Shown piece after piece: positions 27,775 through 35,687 of a stretch of DNA of 64,000 nucleotides. The translations under genes and the position numbers were made by a program. The stretch covers positions 124,001 to 188,000 of the forward strand of contig NZ_FPBH01000010.1 in the NCBI RefSeq assembly GCF_900116445.1. The letters are read 5' to 3'. The notes beneath the pieces are model-generated. The model searched no databases and was not told where the DNA came from. It saw nothing but the letters and a program-made list of their open reading frames with translations. How positions within the stretch are numbered: position 1 is the first letter of the stretch; the number at the start of each line of letters is the position of its first letter. The DNA is from Paraburkholderia aspalathi. Lineage in GTDB: Bacteria; Pseudomonadota; Gammaproteobacteria; Burkholderiales; Burkholderiaceae.

Positions 27775-27833
27775 CGATGCCACGTACGCTTCATCTCATT
27801 CCAAAGCCTCTTTCTCCCAGTCAGGAGTACACG

Positions 27834-29351
27834 ATGAACGCGAAAACCTTGTCCCGCAGCGCTGTTGCAGTGGCTGTCGCCGTGGCGCTATCCGCCGGCT
27901 ATGTGGCGGGGCATCGCGACGTGCCCGCGCCGCAGGTGATCACGCCGGCGCAGGCCGCGATGATGCCTGCCGAAGCCGCGGCGAAAACCGGCATTCCCGA
28001 CTTCTCGGGTCTGGTCGAAACCTACGGCCCGGCCGTGGTCAACATCAGCGCGAAGCATGTGGTCAAGCAAACGGCATTGCGCGGTAACGGCGGTAATGGC
28101 GCCAACGGCGGCAACCAGTTGCCGATCGATCCGAGCGATCCCTTCTATCAGTTCTACAAGCACTTCTTCGGCGGCATGCCGGGCATGCAAGGCGGCGACG
28201 GCGGCGATGCGCCCGATCAGCCGAGCGCGAGCCTCGGCTCGGGATTCATCGTCAGCAGCGACGGCTACATCCTGACCAACGCCCACGTGGTGGACGGCGC
28301 GAACGTCGTCACCGTGAAGCTCACTGACAAGCGTGAATTCAAAGCGAAAGTGGTCGGCGCCGACAAGCAGTCCGACGTCGCTGTGCTGAAGATCGACGCG
28401 AGCAGTCTGCCGACCGTGAAGATCGGCGATCCGCGTCAGAGCAAGGTCGGCCAGTGGGTGGTCGCGATCGGCTCGCCTTACGGTTTCGACAACACGGTGA
28501 CCTCGGGCATCATCAGCGCGAAGTCGCGCTCGCTGCCGAACGAAAACTACACGCCGTTTATCCAGACCGACGTGCCGGTGAACCCGGGTAACTCGGGCGG
28601 CCCGCTGTTCAATCTGCAAGGCGAAGTGATCGGCATCAACTCGATGATCTATTCGCAGACGGGTGGCTTCCAGGGCCTTTCGTTCGCGATCCCGATTAAC
28701 GAAGCGATCAAGGTCAAGGACGACATCGTCAAGACCGGCCATGTGAGCCGTGGACGTCTCGGCGTCGCGGTGCAGGGCATGAACCAGACGCTGGCCGATT
28801 CGTTCGGTATGCAGAAGCCGCAGGGCGCGCTCGTCAGCTCGGTCGATCCGGGCGGCCCGGCCGCCAAGGGTGGTCTGCAACCGGGCGACGTGATTCTGTC
28901 GGTGAATGGCGAGCCGGTTAGCGACTCGTCGGATCTGCCGTCGCAGGTCGCGGGTCTCGCGCCGGGTAGCTCGGCCACTGTGCAGGTGTGGCGCGACAAG
29001 GCGACCAAAGACCTGAAGGTGACGATCGGTTCGTTGTCGGATGCCAAGGTAGCCTCGGACAAGGCCGATCAGCCGGCCCAGTTGCAAGGCCGACTCGGCG
29101 TGGCGGTGCGGCCGCTGACGCCGGAAGAGAAGAGCGGCGCGTCGGTGTCGCACGGTTTGCTGGTGCAGCAATCGGGCGGCGCGGCTGAAAGCGCCGGCAT
29201 CCAGCCGGGCGACGTGATTCTGGCGGTCAATGGCCGGCCGGTCACGAGCGTCGATCAGTTGAAGCAGATGATCGCCGGCGCGGGCAACAGCATCGCGTTA
29301 CTGATCCAGCGCGATAACGCGCAGATCTTCGTGCCGGTCGATCTCGGCTAA
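27834..29351 (+). CDS. DegP/HtrA (DegQ/MucD-type) periplasmic serine protease
   Basis: A 505-residue Do-type protease and chaperone that handles misfolded envelope proteins. The signal-anchor is residues 1-25. The catalytic triad is His151 (TNAHVV), Asp181 (SDVAVLKID) and Ser254 (NPGNSGGPL). Two PDZ domains follow (about 290-380 and 395-495), each with a GG-QPGDVIL-VNG pattern. A Gly/Asn-rich loop lies near residues 83-135. Start 27834 has CAGGAG 6 bases upstream. It follows the two-component pair, with regulator-type boxes in between, implying envelope-stress control. Confidence 0.95.
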   Translation: MNAKTLSRSAVAVAVAVALSAGYVAGHRDVPAPQVITPAQAAMMPAEAAAKTGIPDFSGLVETYGPAVVNISAKHVVKQTALRGNGGNGANGGNQLPIDPSDPFYQFYKHFFGGMPGMQGGDGGDAPDQPSASLGSGFIVSSDGYILTNAHVVDGANVVTVKLTDKREFKAKVVGADKQSDVAVLKIDASSLPTVKIGDPRQSKVGQWVVAIGSPYGFDNTVTSGIISAKSRSLPNENYTPFIQTDVPVNPGNSGGPLFNLQGEVIGINSMIYSQTGGFQGLSFAIPINEAIKVKDDIVKTGHVSRGRLGVAVQGMNQTLADSFGMQKPQGALVSSVDPGGPAAKGGLQPGDVILSVNGEPVSDSSDLPSQVAGLAPGSSATVQVWRDKATKDLKVTIGSLSDAKVASDKADQPAQLQGRLGVAVRPLTPEEKSGASVSHGLLVQQSGGAAESAGIQPGDVILAVNGRPVTSVDQLKQMIAGAGNSIALLIQRDNAQIFVPVDLG

Positions 29352-29380
29352 ACGGTCATTGATCGCATTGAAGTAATGCT

Positions 29381-29421
29381 TGCCGGTCCTTGCACTTACT
29401 GCGTACGGACCGGCATTTTTT
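29381..29421 (+). terminator. Terminator after the degP-like gene
   Basis: TGCCGGTCC / GGACCGGCA (9-bp stem, 17-base loop) followed by six T. Confidence 0.88.
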
Positions 29422-29424
29422 CAC

Positions 29425-29483
29425 CTGTTTCAAGGCTTGACTCACAGCTGTTTCAAGGCTTGACTCACAGCTGTATCAAAGCT
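29425..29483. repeat. Tandem 23-bp repeat
   Basis: Two perfect adjacent copies of a 23-bp unit starting CTGTTTCAAGG and ending ACTCACAG (29425-29447, 29448-29470), then a degenerate partial third copy (CTGTATCAAAGCT). It lies between the degP terminator and the next gene. The remaining gap up to 29632 shows nothing else clear. Confidence 0.9.
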
Positions 29484-29632
29484 GTAAAGCAGGTCGCTCT
29501 GCGCCGCATGGCGTGGCGCAGCAGCGGTTTCCATACGACGCGAACTGATGGCGGGCACGCAGCTTGCGTCTGCCTTGATCTGGACCCTCCGAGGGATTCC
29601 GGATGACAAGGACCTTAAGAAGGAGCGAACCG

Positions 29633-30127
29633 ATGAAAACCCAACGCAATCAGCGAAGGATCGTAGCCGCTGCGGTCTGCGCAGCGCTCACGCTCGGTCT
29701 GGCGGGCGGCGCTTATGCGCAGGCGAGTGACGTAACGGGTGGCACAACCACCGACGAAAGCAGCGCGGGCAACGCCAACGGTGGCGGCCTGCCGCAAATC
29801 CAGCACCAGGGCGACGTCTCGTTCGTGTCGGGCGGCGTCGGTCTCGACGAATCGAAAGCACTGCAGCAGGCGCAAAGCCAGTGGCCGCTGTCGATGCGCT
29901 TCACCGGCCCCGGCTCTGATTTTCTCGCCGACGTCCATGTGAGAATCGTCGACGCGCACGATGGCAATGTGCTGACCGCCACGTCGCGTGGGCCGTATAT
30001 GCTGGTCAGGCTGCGCCCGGGCCGCTACACCGTGCACGCGCAATACAAGGATAACGACCAGACCAAGGCGGTGACGATTCCGGCCAAGGGCACCGCCAAG
30101 GCGGCGTTCTACTGGAATACCCAGTAA
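29633..30127 (+). CDS. Small secreted protein with carboxypeptidase-regulatory-like fold
   Basis: A 164-residue exported protein. The signal peptide is clear (RRIVAAAVCAALTLGLAGGA, cut near AYA-QA). A Thr/Ser/Asn/Gly-rich linker follows, then a beta-rich domain (about 70-164) with DVHVRIVDAHDGNVL, MLVRLRPGRYTVHAQYKD and an AFYWNTQ end. The RPGRYTVHA pattern is like CarboxypepD_reg or PEGA beta-sandwich repeats. The start follows AAGGAG at 29620. Function unknown; it is a single gene with its own terminator. Confidence 0.85.
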   Translation: MKTQRNQRRIVAAAVCAALTLGLAGGAYAQASDVTGGTTTDESSAGNANGGGLPQIQHQGDVSFVSGGVGLDESKALQQAQSQWPLSMRFTGPGSDFLADVHVRIVDAHDGNVLTATSRGPYMLVRLRPGRYTVHAQYKDNDQTKAVTIPAKGTAKAAFYWNTQ

Positions 30128-30215
30128 ACGGCCCGTCTCTCTGAGCGGCGCCGGGCGAGAAGCCCCGGCTGCATTCAGGAAGGCCGCGCAATCGGCTGAA
30201 CTTTGGCCGATAATG

Positions 30216-30245
30216 AAGCCACGGGCGCACCCCGTGGCTTTTTTG
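30216..30245 (+). terminator. Terminator after the small secreted protein gene
   Basis: AAGCCACGGG / CCCGTGGCTT (10-bp stem, 5-base loop) followed by TTTTTT counting the stem end. Confidence 0.9.
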
Positions 30246-30301
30246 TTGCACGGCCGCATACGATCTGCACCCCGAGTTGCACACCATCACGGAGCCGAGA
30301 C

Positions 30302-30700
30302 ATGAGCGATGCCTTGACGCCTCACGGAAGCCCCGGACCCGGCGCGAGCGCGGGCGGGCACACCATCGCCATCAGCGGCAACAACCATCGGGTGCGGGTG
30401 ATTCACGGCGGCGTGACAATGGCCGACACCCAGGCCGGCCTGACACTCACCGAAACCGGCCTGCCGGACGTGTTCTATTTTCCGCGCGGCGACGTCAACA
30501 TGGCGCGCCTCGAACGCTCCACCCATACTTCGCACTGCCCGTTCAAGGGCCATGCTTCGTACTATCATCTGCGCACCGAAGACGGTCTGATCGAAAACGC
30601 CGTCTGGAGCTATGAGACGCCGCTTGAGCCGGCGCTACAAATAAAAGGGTATCTCGCGTTTTACGCATCGCGCGTCGACCGTATCGATCAGACGTCCTGA
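30302..30700 (+). CDS. DUF427 family protein
   Basis: A 132-residue cytoplasmic protein of the DUF427 family, a small beta-barrel of unknown biochemical role. The typical pattern is visible: RVRVIHGGVTMADTQAGLTL, then PDVFYFPRGDVNM, HTSHCPFKGHASYYHL and GYLAFYASRVD. The N-terminal 20 residues are Gly/Ser-rich and variable. The start is ATG 30302. The next gene begins 32 bases after the stop, so the two may share a transcript. Confidence 0.88.
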   Translation: MSDALTPHGSPGPGASAGGHTIAISGNNHRVRVIHGGVTMADTQAGLTLTETGLPDVFYFPRGDVNMARLERSTHTSHCPFKGHASYYHLRTEDGLIENAVWSYETPLEPALQIKGYLAFYASRVDRIDQTS

Positions 30701-30732
30701 CCGGCTGTCGCGCGTTCATCGGGGAGGCTGCC

Positions 30733-31494
30733 ATGGAACTGAACGACGCGTTACGGATTCCGCTTGCGCCGTCCGACGTTTGGGACGCGTTGCAGGACCT
30801 CGCCTTGTTGCGTGCCAGCCTCGACAACTGCGAGTCGTTCACGCGCCTTGGCCACGGCGAATACGCGCTCACCATGACCGTGCCGCTCGGGCCGTTGCGC
30901 GCGCGTTACGAAGCGCGCGCCCATGTAGCGGGCCAGGATTCCGGACCGGCGGATGCCCAGCGCCGCACCATCAACTTCAAGGCGAGAGCCGAGGGCATCG
31001 GCTCGTTGCGCGGACAGATCGAAGTGAGATTGCGCGCCGACGATAGCTCGCATGGCGTCGGCAGGGAGCGCGGCACGCGGATCGATTACACGATCTGGGC
31101 GACCTCGTCCGGGCCGCTTGCTGAGCTGCCTACGCGCCAACTCGAAAACGCGCTGCATCAACTGGCGGACGATTTTTTCGACGAGTTTGGCGCTGTTGTT
31201 CGCGCCAAGCATGGGCAAGGGCCGAATCGTGCACGCGGGTCGGCGGCGCGTCGGCAGCACGTGTTTCTGCGGCCGATTAACCTCGGCGGGATTGCCCGGC
31301 GCACGCGCGTGGATCACGGCAATGCGCTGACCGGGCGGGCAGCGAGCGCATCGCATGGGGCGGCCCATGGTGTGTCGCATGGGGTTTCGCACCGCGAGCC
31401 CAATCCGCACGTGGTGCCGAACTGGGCGTGGGCGGTGATGATTTTTCTGGTGGCGCTGCTTTTGTATGTGGCGCGCTGGATCAGCGAACAATAA
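30733..31494 (+). CDS. CoxG-like SRPBCC protein with a C-terminal membrane anchor
   Basis: A 253-residue protein whose first 145 residues resemble CO dehydrogenase subunit G (CoxG) of the SRPBCC fold: MELNDALRIPLAPSDVWDAL, MTVPLGPLRARYEARAHVAG and LENALHQLADDFFDEFG. A basic, His-rich linker follows (AHGVSHGVSHREPNPH), then a single C-terminal membrane helix (about residues 233-250, AWAVMIFLVALLLYVARW). CoxG may anchor molybdenum hydroxylases to the membrane, but no such hydroxylase is in the window. The gene follows the DUF427 gene. Confidence 0.85.
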   Translation: MELNDALRIPLAPSDVWDALQDLALLRASLDNCESFTRLGHGEYALTMTVPLGPLRARYEARAHVAGQDSGPADAQRRTINFKARAEGIGSLRGQIEVRLRADDSSHGVGRERGTRIDYTIWATSSGPLAELPTRQLENALHQLADDFFDEFGAVVRAKHGQGPNRARGSAARRQHVFLRPINLGGIARRTRVDHGNALTGRAASASHGAAHGVSHGVSHREPNPHVVPNWAWAVMIFLVALLLYVARWISEQ

Positions 31495-31509
31495 GCGCGT
31501 CCACCACGC

Positions 31510-32508
31510 TCACACGCCGCGGAATTCCCGCCGCCACGCGGATGGCGAGGTGCGGAACGCCTCCGCGAAATGTTGCCGTAGCGAGGCAGTCGAGCCGAAT
31601 CCCGCAATCCCCGCGATCGCTTCCACGGACTCATCCGTGCTTTCCAGCAGTTGCTGCGCGCGGCCGAGCCGCTGCGCCAGCAGCCATGCGCCGACGGTCG
31701 TGCCGGTGGCGAGCCGGAAGCGCCGCGTAAACGTGCGGCGGCTCATCAACGCGCGTTCGGCTAGCGTGTCGAGCGTATGCGGCGCATCCAGATTTCCGCT
31801 CACCCAATCGAGCAGACAGGACAGGCGGTCGCCGCGCACGTTCGGCGCCACCGGTTGCTGGATGAATTGCGCCTGGCCACCTTGCCGATGCGGCGGCACC
31901 ACCAGGCGGCGCGCGACATAGTTCGCCGCTTGCGCGCCGCACATCTTGCGCAGGACATGCAGGCAGCAGTCGAGGCCGGCAGCGGTGCCGGCTGAGGTCA
32001 GCACGTTGCCGTCGTCGACATAGAGCACGTCGGGATCGAGCCGCACGCGCGGAAAGCGGTGTGCGAAATCGTCCGCCCACGCCCAGTGGGTCGATGCCGG
32101 GCGGTCGTCGAGAATACCGGCGGCGGCCAGCACGAAGGCACCCAGGCACAGCCCGACCAGCTGGGCGCCGCGTGCATGGGCGGCGCGCAGTGCGTCGAGC
32201 AGGGCGGTGGGCGGCGTCTCGTCCGGATCGCGCCAGCTTGGCACGATGATCGTATCCGCATCGGCGAGTGCTTCGAGCCCATGCGTGACAGCGATCGAGA
32301 AGCCGGCGGTGGTGGTCAGCGCGCCGGCTTCGCTGGCGCAAACGCGAAAGTCGAAATCGGGCAAGCCGCCGTTGCTGCGGTCCTCGCCGAATACCACGCA
32401 CGGTACCGAAAGATGGAACGGGCTGATGCCGTCGAAAGCGACAACCGCGACGACGTGGCGGGGCGCGTCGTCGCGCCCGGCGGCAGAGGAGGTGGATGTA
32501 GCCGTCAT
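31510..32508 (-). CDS. GlxA-type transcriptional regulator (DJ-1/PfpI plus AraC domain)
   Basis: A regulator of about 332 residues. The N-terminal DJ-1/PfpI-like domain (about 15-190) includes GAQLVGLCLGAFVLAAAGIL, whose Cys is at the usual nucleophile position. The C-terminal AraC domain (about 215-330) has two helix-turn-helix units, MSRRTFTRRFRLATGTTVGA and AIAGIAGFGSTASLRQHF. A second possible start is 32532, 8 codons upstream; neither has a strong ribosome site. It is divergent from the isochorismatase-like gene, which it probably controls. Confidence 0.92.
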   Translation of the reverse strand: MTATSTSSAAGRDDAPRHVVAVVAFDGISPFHLSVPCVVFGEDRSNGGLPDFDFRVCASEAGALTTTAGFSIAVTHGLEALADADTIIVPSWRDPDETPPTALLDALRAAHARGAQLVGLCLGAFVLAAAGILDDRPASTHWAWADDFAHRFPRVRLDPDVLYVDDGNVLTSAGTAAGLDCCLHVLRKMCGAQAANYVARRLVVPPHRQGGQAQFIQQPVAPNVRGDRLSCLLDWVSGNLDAPHTLDTLAERALMSRRTFTRRFRLATGTTVGAWLLAQRLGRAQQLLESTDESVEAIAGIAGFGSTASLRQHFAEAFRTSPSAWRREFRGV

Positions 32509-32692
32509 TCGCAATCGCCCCGTGGCATTCAACGATGATCCAACGATGGCCCGATTCTAGCGAAGATTGTCATTCGGGTCGCTATCGGCGAAATGGCGGC
32601 TGACGAACAATGCACACATCGCCGCTGCCTGCGCAGAGCCCATCCGGGCCGTGCAGCGCGAGCCCTAACTGCTCAACCGAAGGAGTCTTGCC

Positions 32693-33325
32693 ATGACCGC
32701 ACCCCGCCGCGCGCTGATCGTCATCGATGCGCAGAACGAATACGTTACCGGCGATCTGCCGATCGAATACCCGGATGTGCAAACTTCGCTCGCCAACATC
32801 GGCCGGGCGATGGATGCGGCCCGTGCCGCCGGCGTGCCGGTGGTGGTCGTACAACATCTCGCGCCGGCCGGCTCGCCGGTGTTCGCGCGCGGCAGCGAAC
32901 GCGCCGAACTGCATCCGGTGGTGGGTGGGCGGGCGCATGATCACTATATTGAGAAGTCGCGGGCGAGCGCCTTTGCCGGTACCGATCTCGCCGACTGGCT
33001 GGCCGCGCAGCGGGTCGACACGGTGACAGTTGTCGGTTACATGACGCACAACTGCGACGCGTCGACCATCAACCACGCATACCACTCGGGGTTTGCCGTC
33101 GAATTTCTGCACGACGCAACCGGCTCGCTGCCCTATGAGAACAGCGCGGGCTTTGCGAGCGCGGAGGAGATTCATCGGGTCTTCAGCGTGGTCCTGCAGT
33201 CGAACTTCGCGGCGGTGGCGAGTACGGAGCAGTGGATCGCCACGGTGCAGGGTGGGGCGCCGCTCGAACGCGGCAATATCTACACGTCGAATCAGACGGC
33301 GCGGGCGCGCCGGGTCGCGGCGTAA
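32693..33325 (+). CDS. Isochorismatase-like cysteine hydrolase
   Basis: A 210-residue cysteine hydrolase. The catalytic triad is visible: Asp12 (ALIVIDAQNEY), Lys88 (HYIEKSRASAF) and Cys121 (GYMTHNCDAS), with the cis-peptide-type GYMTHNC motif. Members include nicotinamidases, biuret hydrolase-like enzymes and isochorismatases; the substrate is not evident. The start follows AAGGAG. It is divergent from the GlxA-type regulator gene with a 184-base shared region. Confidence 0.92.
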   Translation: MTAPRRALIVIDAQNEYVTGDLPIEYPDVQTSLANIGRAMDAARAAGVPVVVVQHLAPAGSPVFARGSERAELHPVVGGRAHDHYIEKSRASAFAGTDLADWLAAQRVDTVTVVGYMTHNCDASTINHAYHSGFAVEFLHDATGSLPYENSAGFASAEEIHRVFSVVLQSNFAAVASTEQWIATVQGGAPLERGNIYTSNQTARARRVAA

Positions 33326-33329
33326 GTAT

Positions 33330-34010
33330 CTAGCTAGTCTGACCGGGTAGCCGGGCGGCGGCCGGCGCCGTCCGATTCCCGATGCGCAGCGCCGGACTCA
33401 GCCGTAGCGCATCGAACATCCCGGCGACCATCTGCTCCGCGTGCTTGCTGAAATTGGTCGTTTCCGGCAAAAACAGCATGTCGCGCAGCGAGCCGCTGAT
33501 GAACGCATGCACCATCGCCGCCGCGATTCTGGTGTCGAGATCGACCGGCAATTGCCCTTTGGAGATCGCATTGCGCAGACCGCCCTCGATCTTCAACAGC
33601 CCTTCGCGCATATTGGTCTGATAGCGGATCATCACCGGACCCATCTCTTCGACGAACTCGCACTTCAGAAAGAGAATGTCGAACACCCGCCGGCGACGCG
33701 GGTCGTTGGCAGTGTCACGCAGGCAGACTGTACAGATTTCCGTAAGGCGCCCGAGCGGGTCGGGTTCATTGGGATCTTGCGAGGCGGCCTTGAGTTCGTC
33801 CAGCGGCAGCAGCACGCGGTCGAACATTTCGGTAAACAGATCGCCCTTGTGCGCGAAATGCCAGTAGATTGCGCCGCGCGTGACGCCGGCGGCCTGTGCG
33901 ATGTCGGCGAGCGACGTGCGCGATACACCCTTCTCGAAGAAAACCCGTTCGGCCGCGTCGAGAATGCTGTTGCGCGTCTCCTGTGCCTCTTCCTTGGTTC
34001 TTCTGACCAT
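33330..34010 (-). CDS. bpeR: TetR-family repressor of the RND efflux operon (AcrR/BpeR-like)
   Basis: A 226-residue regulator. The N-terminal helix-turn-helix (about 10-55; TRNSILDAAERVFFEKG, SLADIAQAAGVTRGAIYWHF) is very close to AcrR/TtgR/MexR-type TetR proteins; the C-terminal ligand domain is of the AcrR type. The start at 34010 (MVRRTKEEAQ) matches the family; a longer frame starts at 34127. It is divergent from the efflux operon and a near-perfect AcrR box lies on that promoter. The symbol is given by analogy to B. pseudomallei BpeR. Confidence 0.9.
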   Translation of the reverse strand: MVRRTKEEAQETRNSILDAAERVFFEKGVSRTSLADIAQAAGVTRGAIYWHFAHKGDLFTEMFDRVLLPLDELKAASQDPNEPDPLGRLTEICTVCLRDTANDPRRRRVFDILFLKCEFVEEMGPVMIRYQTNMREGLLKIEGGLRNAISKGQLPVDLDTRIAAAMVHAFISGSLRDMLFLPETTNFSKHAEQMVAGMFDALRLSPALRIGNRTAPAAARLPGQTS

Positions 34011-34142
34011 ATTGTCGTGACCTGCCCTGATTGTGGGGTTTCCCCGGGCGCTTTTAAGTACGCTCGATGACAATCTGTCTTCTGTTAAGCAATTTGCGAA
34101 GCGATCTTGCAGGTCCCCCGCCTGCAAAGAACTAAACGCACT

Positions 34143-34172
34143 TTTACATGCATTCGTGGATGTATATATAAT
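34143..34172 (+). promoter_or_regulatory. Efflux operon promoter with AcrR-type operator
   Basis: The -35 TTTACA (34143-34148), 18-base spacer and perfect -10 TATAAT (34167-34172) form a promoter for the MFP gene. The 24-bp element at 34145-34168 (TACATGCATT, CGTGG, ATGTATATA) differs from the known E. coli AcrR box at only four positions and spans the spacer. The start would be near 34179, leaving a leader of about 260 bases. The rest of the 429-base bpeR-bpeA gap shows no gene. Confidence 0.8.
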
Positions 34173-34439
34173 AGCATCCCACGATCGGATAGCCCAAGCC
34201 GTGACGACCGGTTAATATCCGTCACTGTTGCCTTTCAAAACGCTCTTGCGCCGTGCCCCGACGGGCGGCGCCGTGCGGCATTTCCCCGGTATGGCGCATT
34301 TTGCTCAGGATGCCCCTGCAGGTGCGGTTTGCATCCACGGGCTTCCGGTCACGCGTCGCAAGACGCATGTGTGCGCTGTCGTCCCCGGGGTAGGGATGCG
34401 CGCACTTTTTCATTCTCAGTCTTTGACAGAGGTCGCTCC

Positions 34440-35669
34440 ATGCGCGTCGAACGGGTTCCATTCCGCTTAATCAGTGCCGCGACGGCTGCCGTATTGCTGG
34501 CAGCGTGCGGACCAAAACAATCTGCCCCGCCGCAACAAACGCCCGAAGTGGGTGTCGTCACCGTCCAGCCGACGGCTGTGCCCGTCGTCACCGAATTGCC
34601 CGGCCGCACCAGTGCCTTCCTCGTCGCGCAAGTGCGTGCACGGGTCGACGGCATCGTGCTGCGCCGCGAATTCACGGAAGGCGGCGAGGTCAAGGCCGGT
34701 CAGCGTCTGTACAAGATCGATCCGGCGCCCTACATCGCGACGTTGAACAACGCGAAGGCAACGCTGGCGAAGGCCCAGGCCAACCTCGTGTCGACCACCG
34801 CGCAAGCCAACCGCTTCAAGGTACTGGTGGCCGCCAATGCGGTCAGCAAGCAGGACTACGACAACGCGGTGGCCTCTGCAGGCCAGGCCGCGGCTGACGT
34901 GGCCGCCGGTAAGGCAGCGGTCGACACGGCGCAGATCAACCTCGGCTACACCGACGTGACCTCGCCGGTGACCGGCCAGATCGGTGTGTCGCAAGTTACG
35001 CCGGGCGCGTATGTACAGGCGAGCGCTGCCACGTTGCTGGCAACGGTCCAGCAACTCGACCCGGTCTACGTGGATCTGACGCAGTCCAGCCTCGACGGTC
35101 TGAAGCTGCGCCGCGAAGTGCAGGAAGGGCGTCTGAAGACGAGCGGTCCGGACGCTGCCAAGGTCTCGCTGATTCTCGAAGACGGCCGCACCTATGCGGA
35201 AAAGGGCAAGCTGCAGTTCACCGACGTGACGGTCGATCAGACCACTGGCTCGGTGACGGTGCGCGCGATCTTCAAGAACACGGACAAGGTGCTGCTGCCG
35301 GGCATGTTCGTGCGCGCGAGGATCGAGGAAGGCATCAACGACAACGCGCTCGTCGTGCCGCAAGTCGGCATCACGCATGACCAGAAGGGCCAGCCGACTG
35401 CGCTCGTCGTCAACGCAGCGAACAAGGTCGAATTGCGCCAGCTCGTTACTGCGGGCACGTACGGTTCGAACTGGGTGGTGGAAAGCGGCCTGAAGGCCGG
35501 CGACCGCGTGATTGTCCAGGGCACCGACAAGGCGCGTCCGGGGCAGGAGGTCAAGGCCGTTGCCGCGCAACTTCCCGCCACACCCGCTTCTGACGCATCC
35601 GCTCAGGGTGCGCCGGCCGCCAGCGGTGCGCAGACGGCTCAACCCGCTTCTGCTGCATCGGGCGCGTAA
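34440..35669 (+). CDS. bpeA: RND efflux periplasmic adaptor lipoprotein
   Basis: A 409-residue membrane fusion protein of the AcrA/MexA family. The signal ends with lipobox LLAAC, acylated Cys followed by GPKQS. The lipoyl domain halves (VRARVDGIVLRREFTEGGEV and DVTSPVTGQIGVSQVTPGAY) flank the alpha-hairpin (about 100-165). The beta-barrel and membrane-proximal domains follow (about 215-380), then an Ala/Ser/Gln-rich tail. ATG 34440 is used. It heads the three-gene operon; the symbol is by analogy to BpeAB-OprB. Confidence 0.93.
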   Translation: MRVERVPFRLISAATAAVLLAACGPKQSAPPQQTPEVGVVTVQPTAVPVVTELPGRTSAFLVAQVRARVDGIVLRREFTEGGEVKAGQRLYKIDPAPYIATLNNAKATLAKAQANLVSTTAQANRFKVLVAANAVSKQDYDNAVASAGQAAADVAAGKAAVDTAQINLGYTDVTSPVTGQIGVSQVTPGAYVQASAATLLATVQQLDPVYVDLTQSSLDGLKLRREVQEGRLKTSGPDAAKVSLILEDGRTYAEKGKLQFTDVTVDQTTGSVTVRAIFKNTDKVLLPGMFVRARIEEGINDNALVVPQVGITHDQKGQPTALVVNAANKVELRQLVTAGTYGSNWVVESGLKAGDRVIVQGTDKARPGQEVKAVAAQLPATPASDASAQGAPAASGAQTAQPASAASGA

Positions 35670-35687
35670 TAACAGGGAGCCCGCTTC

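Noticed and set aside
29425..29483. Possible CRISPR-like repeat
   Set aside because: The two 23-bp units are directly adjacent with no spacers and there are no cas genes.
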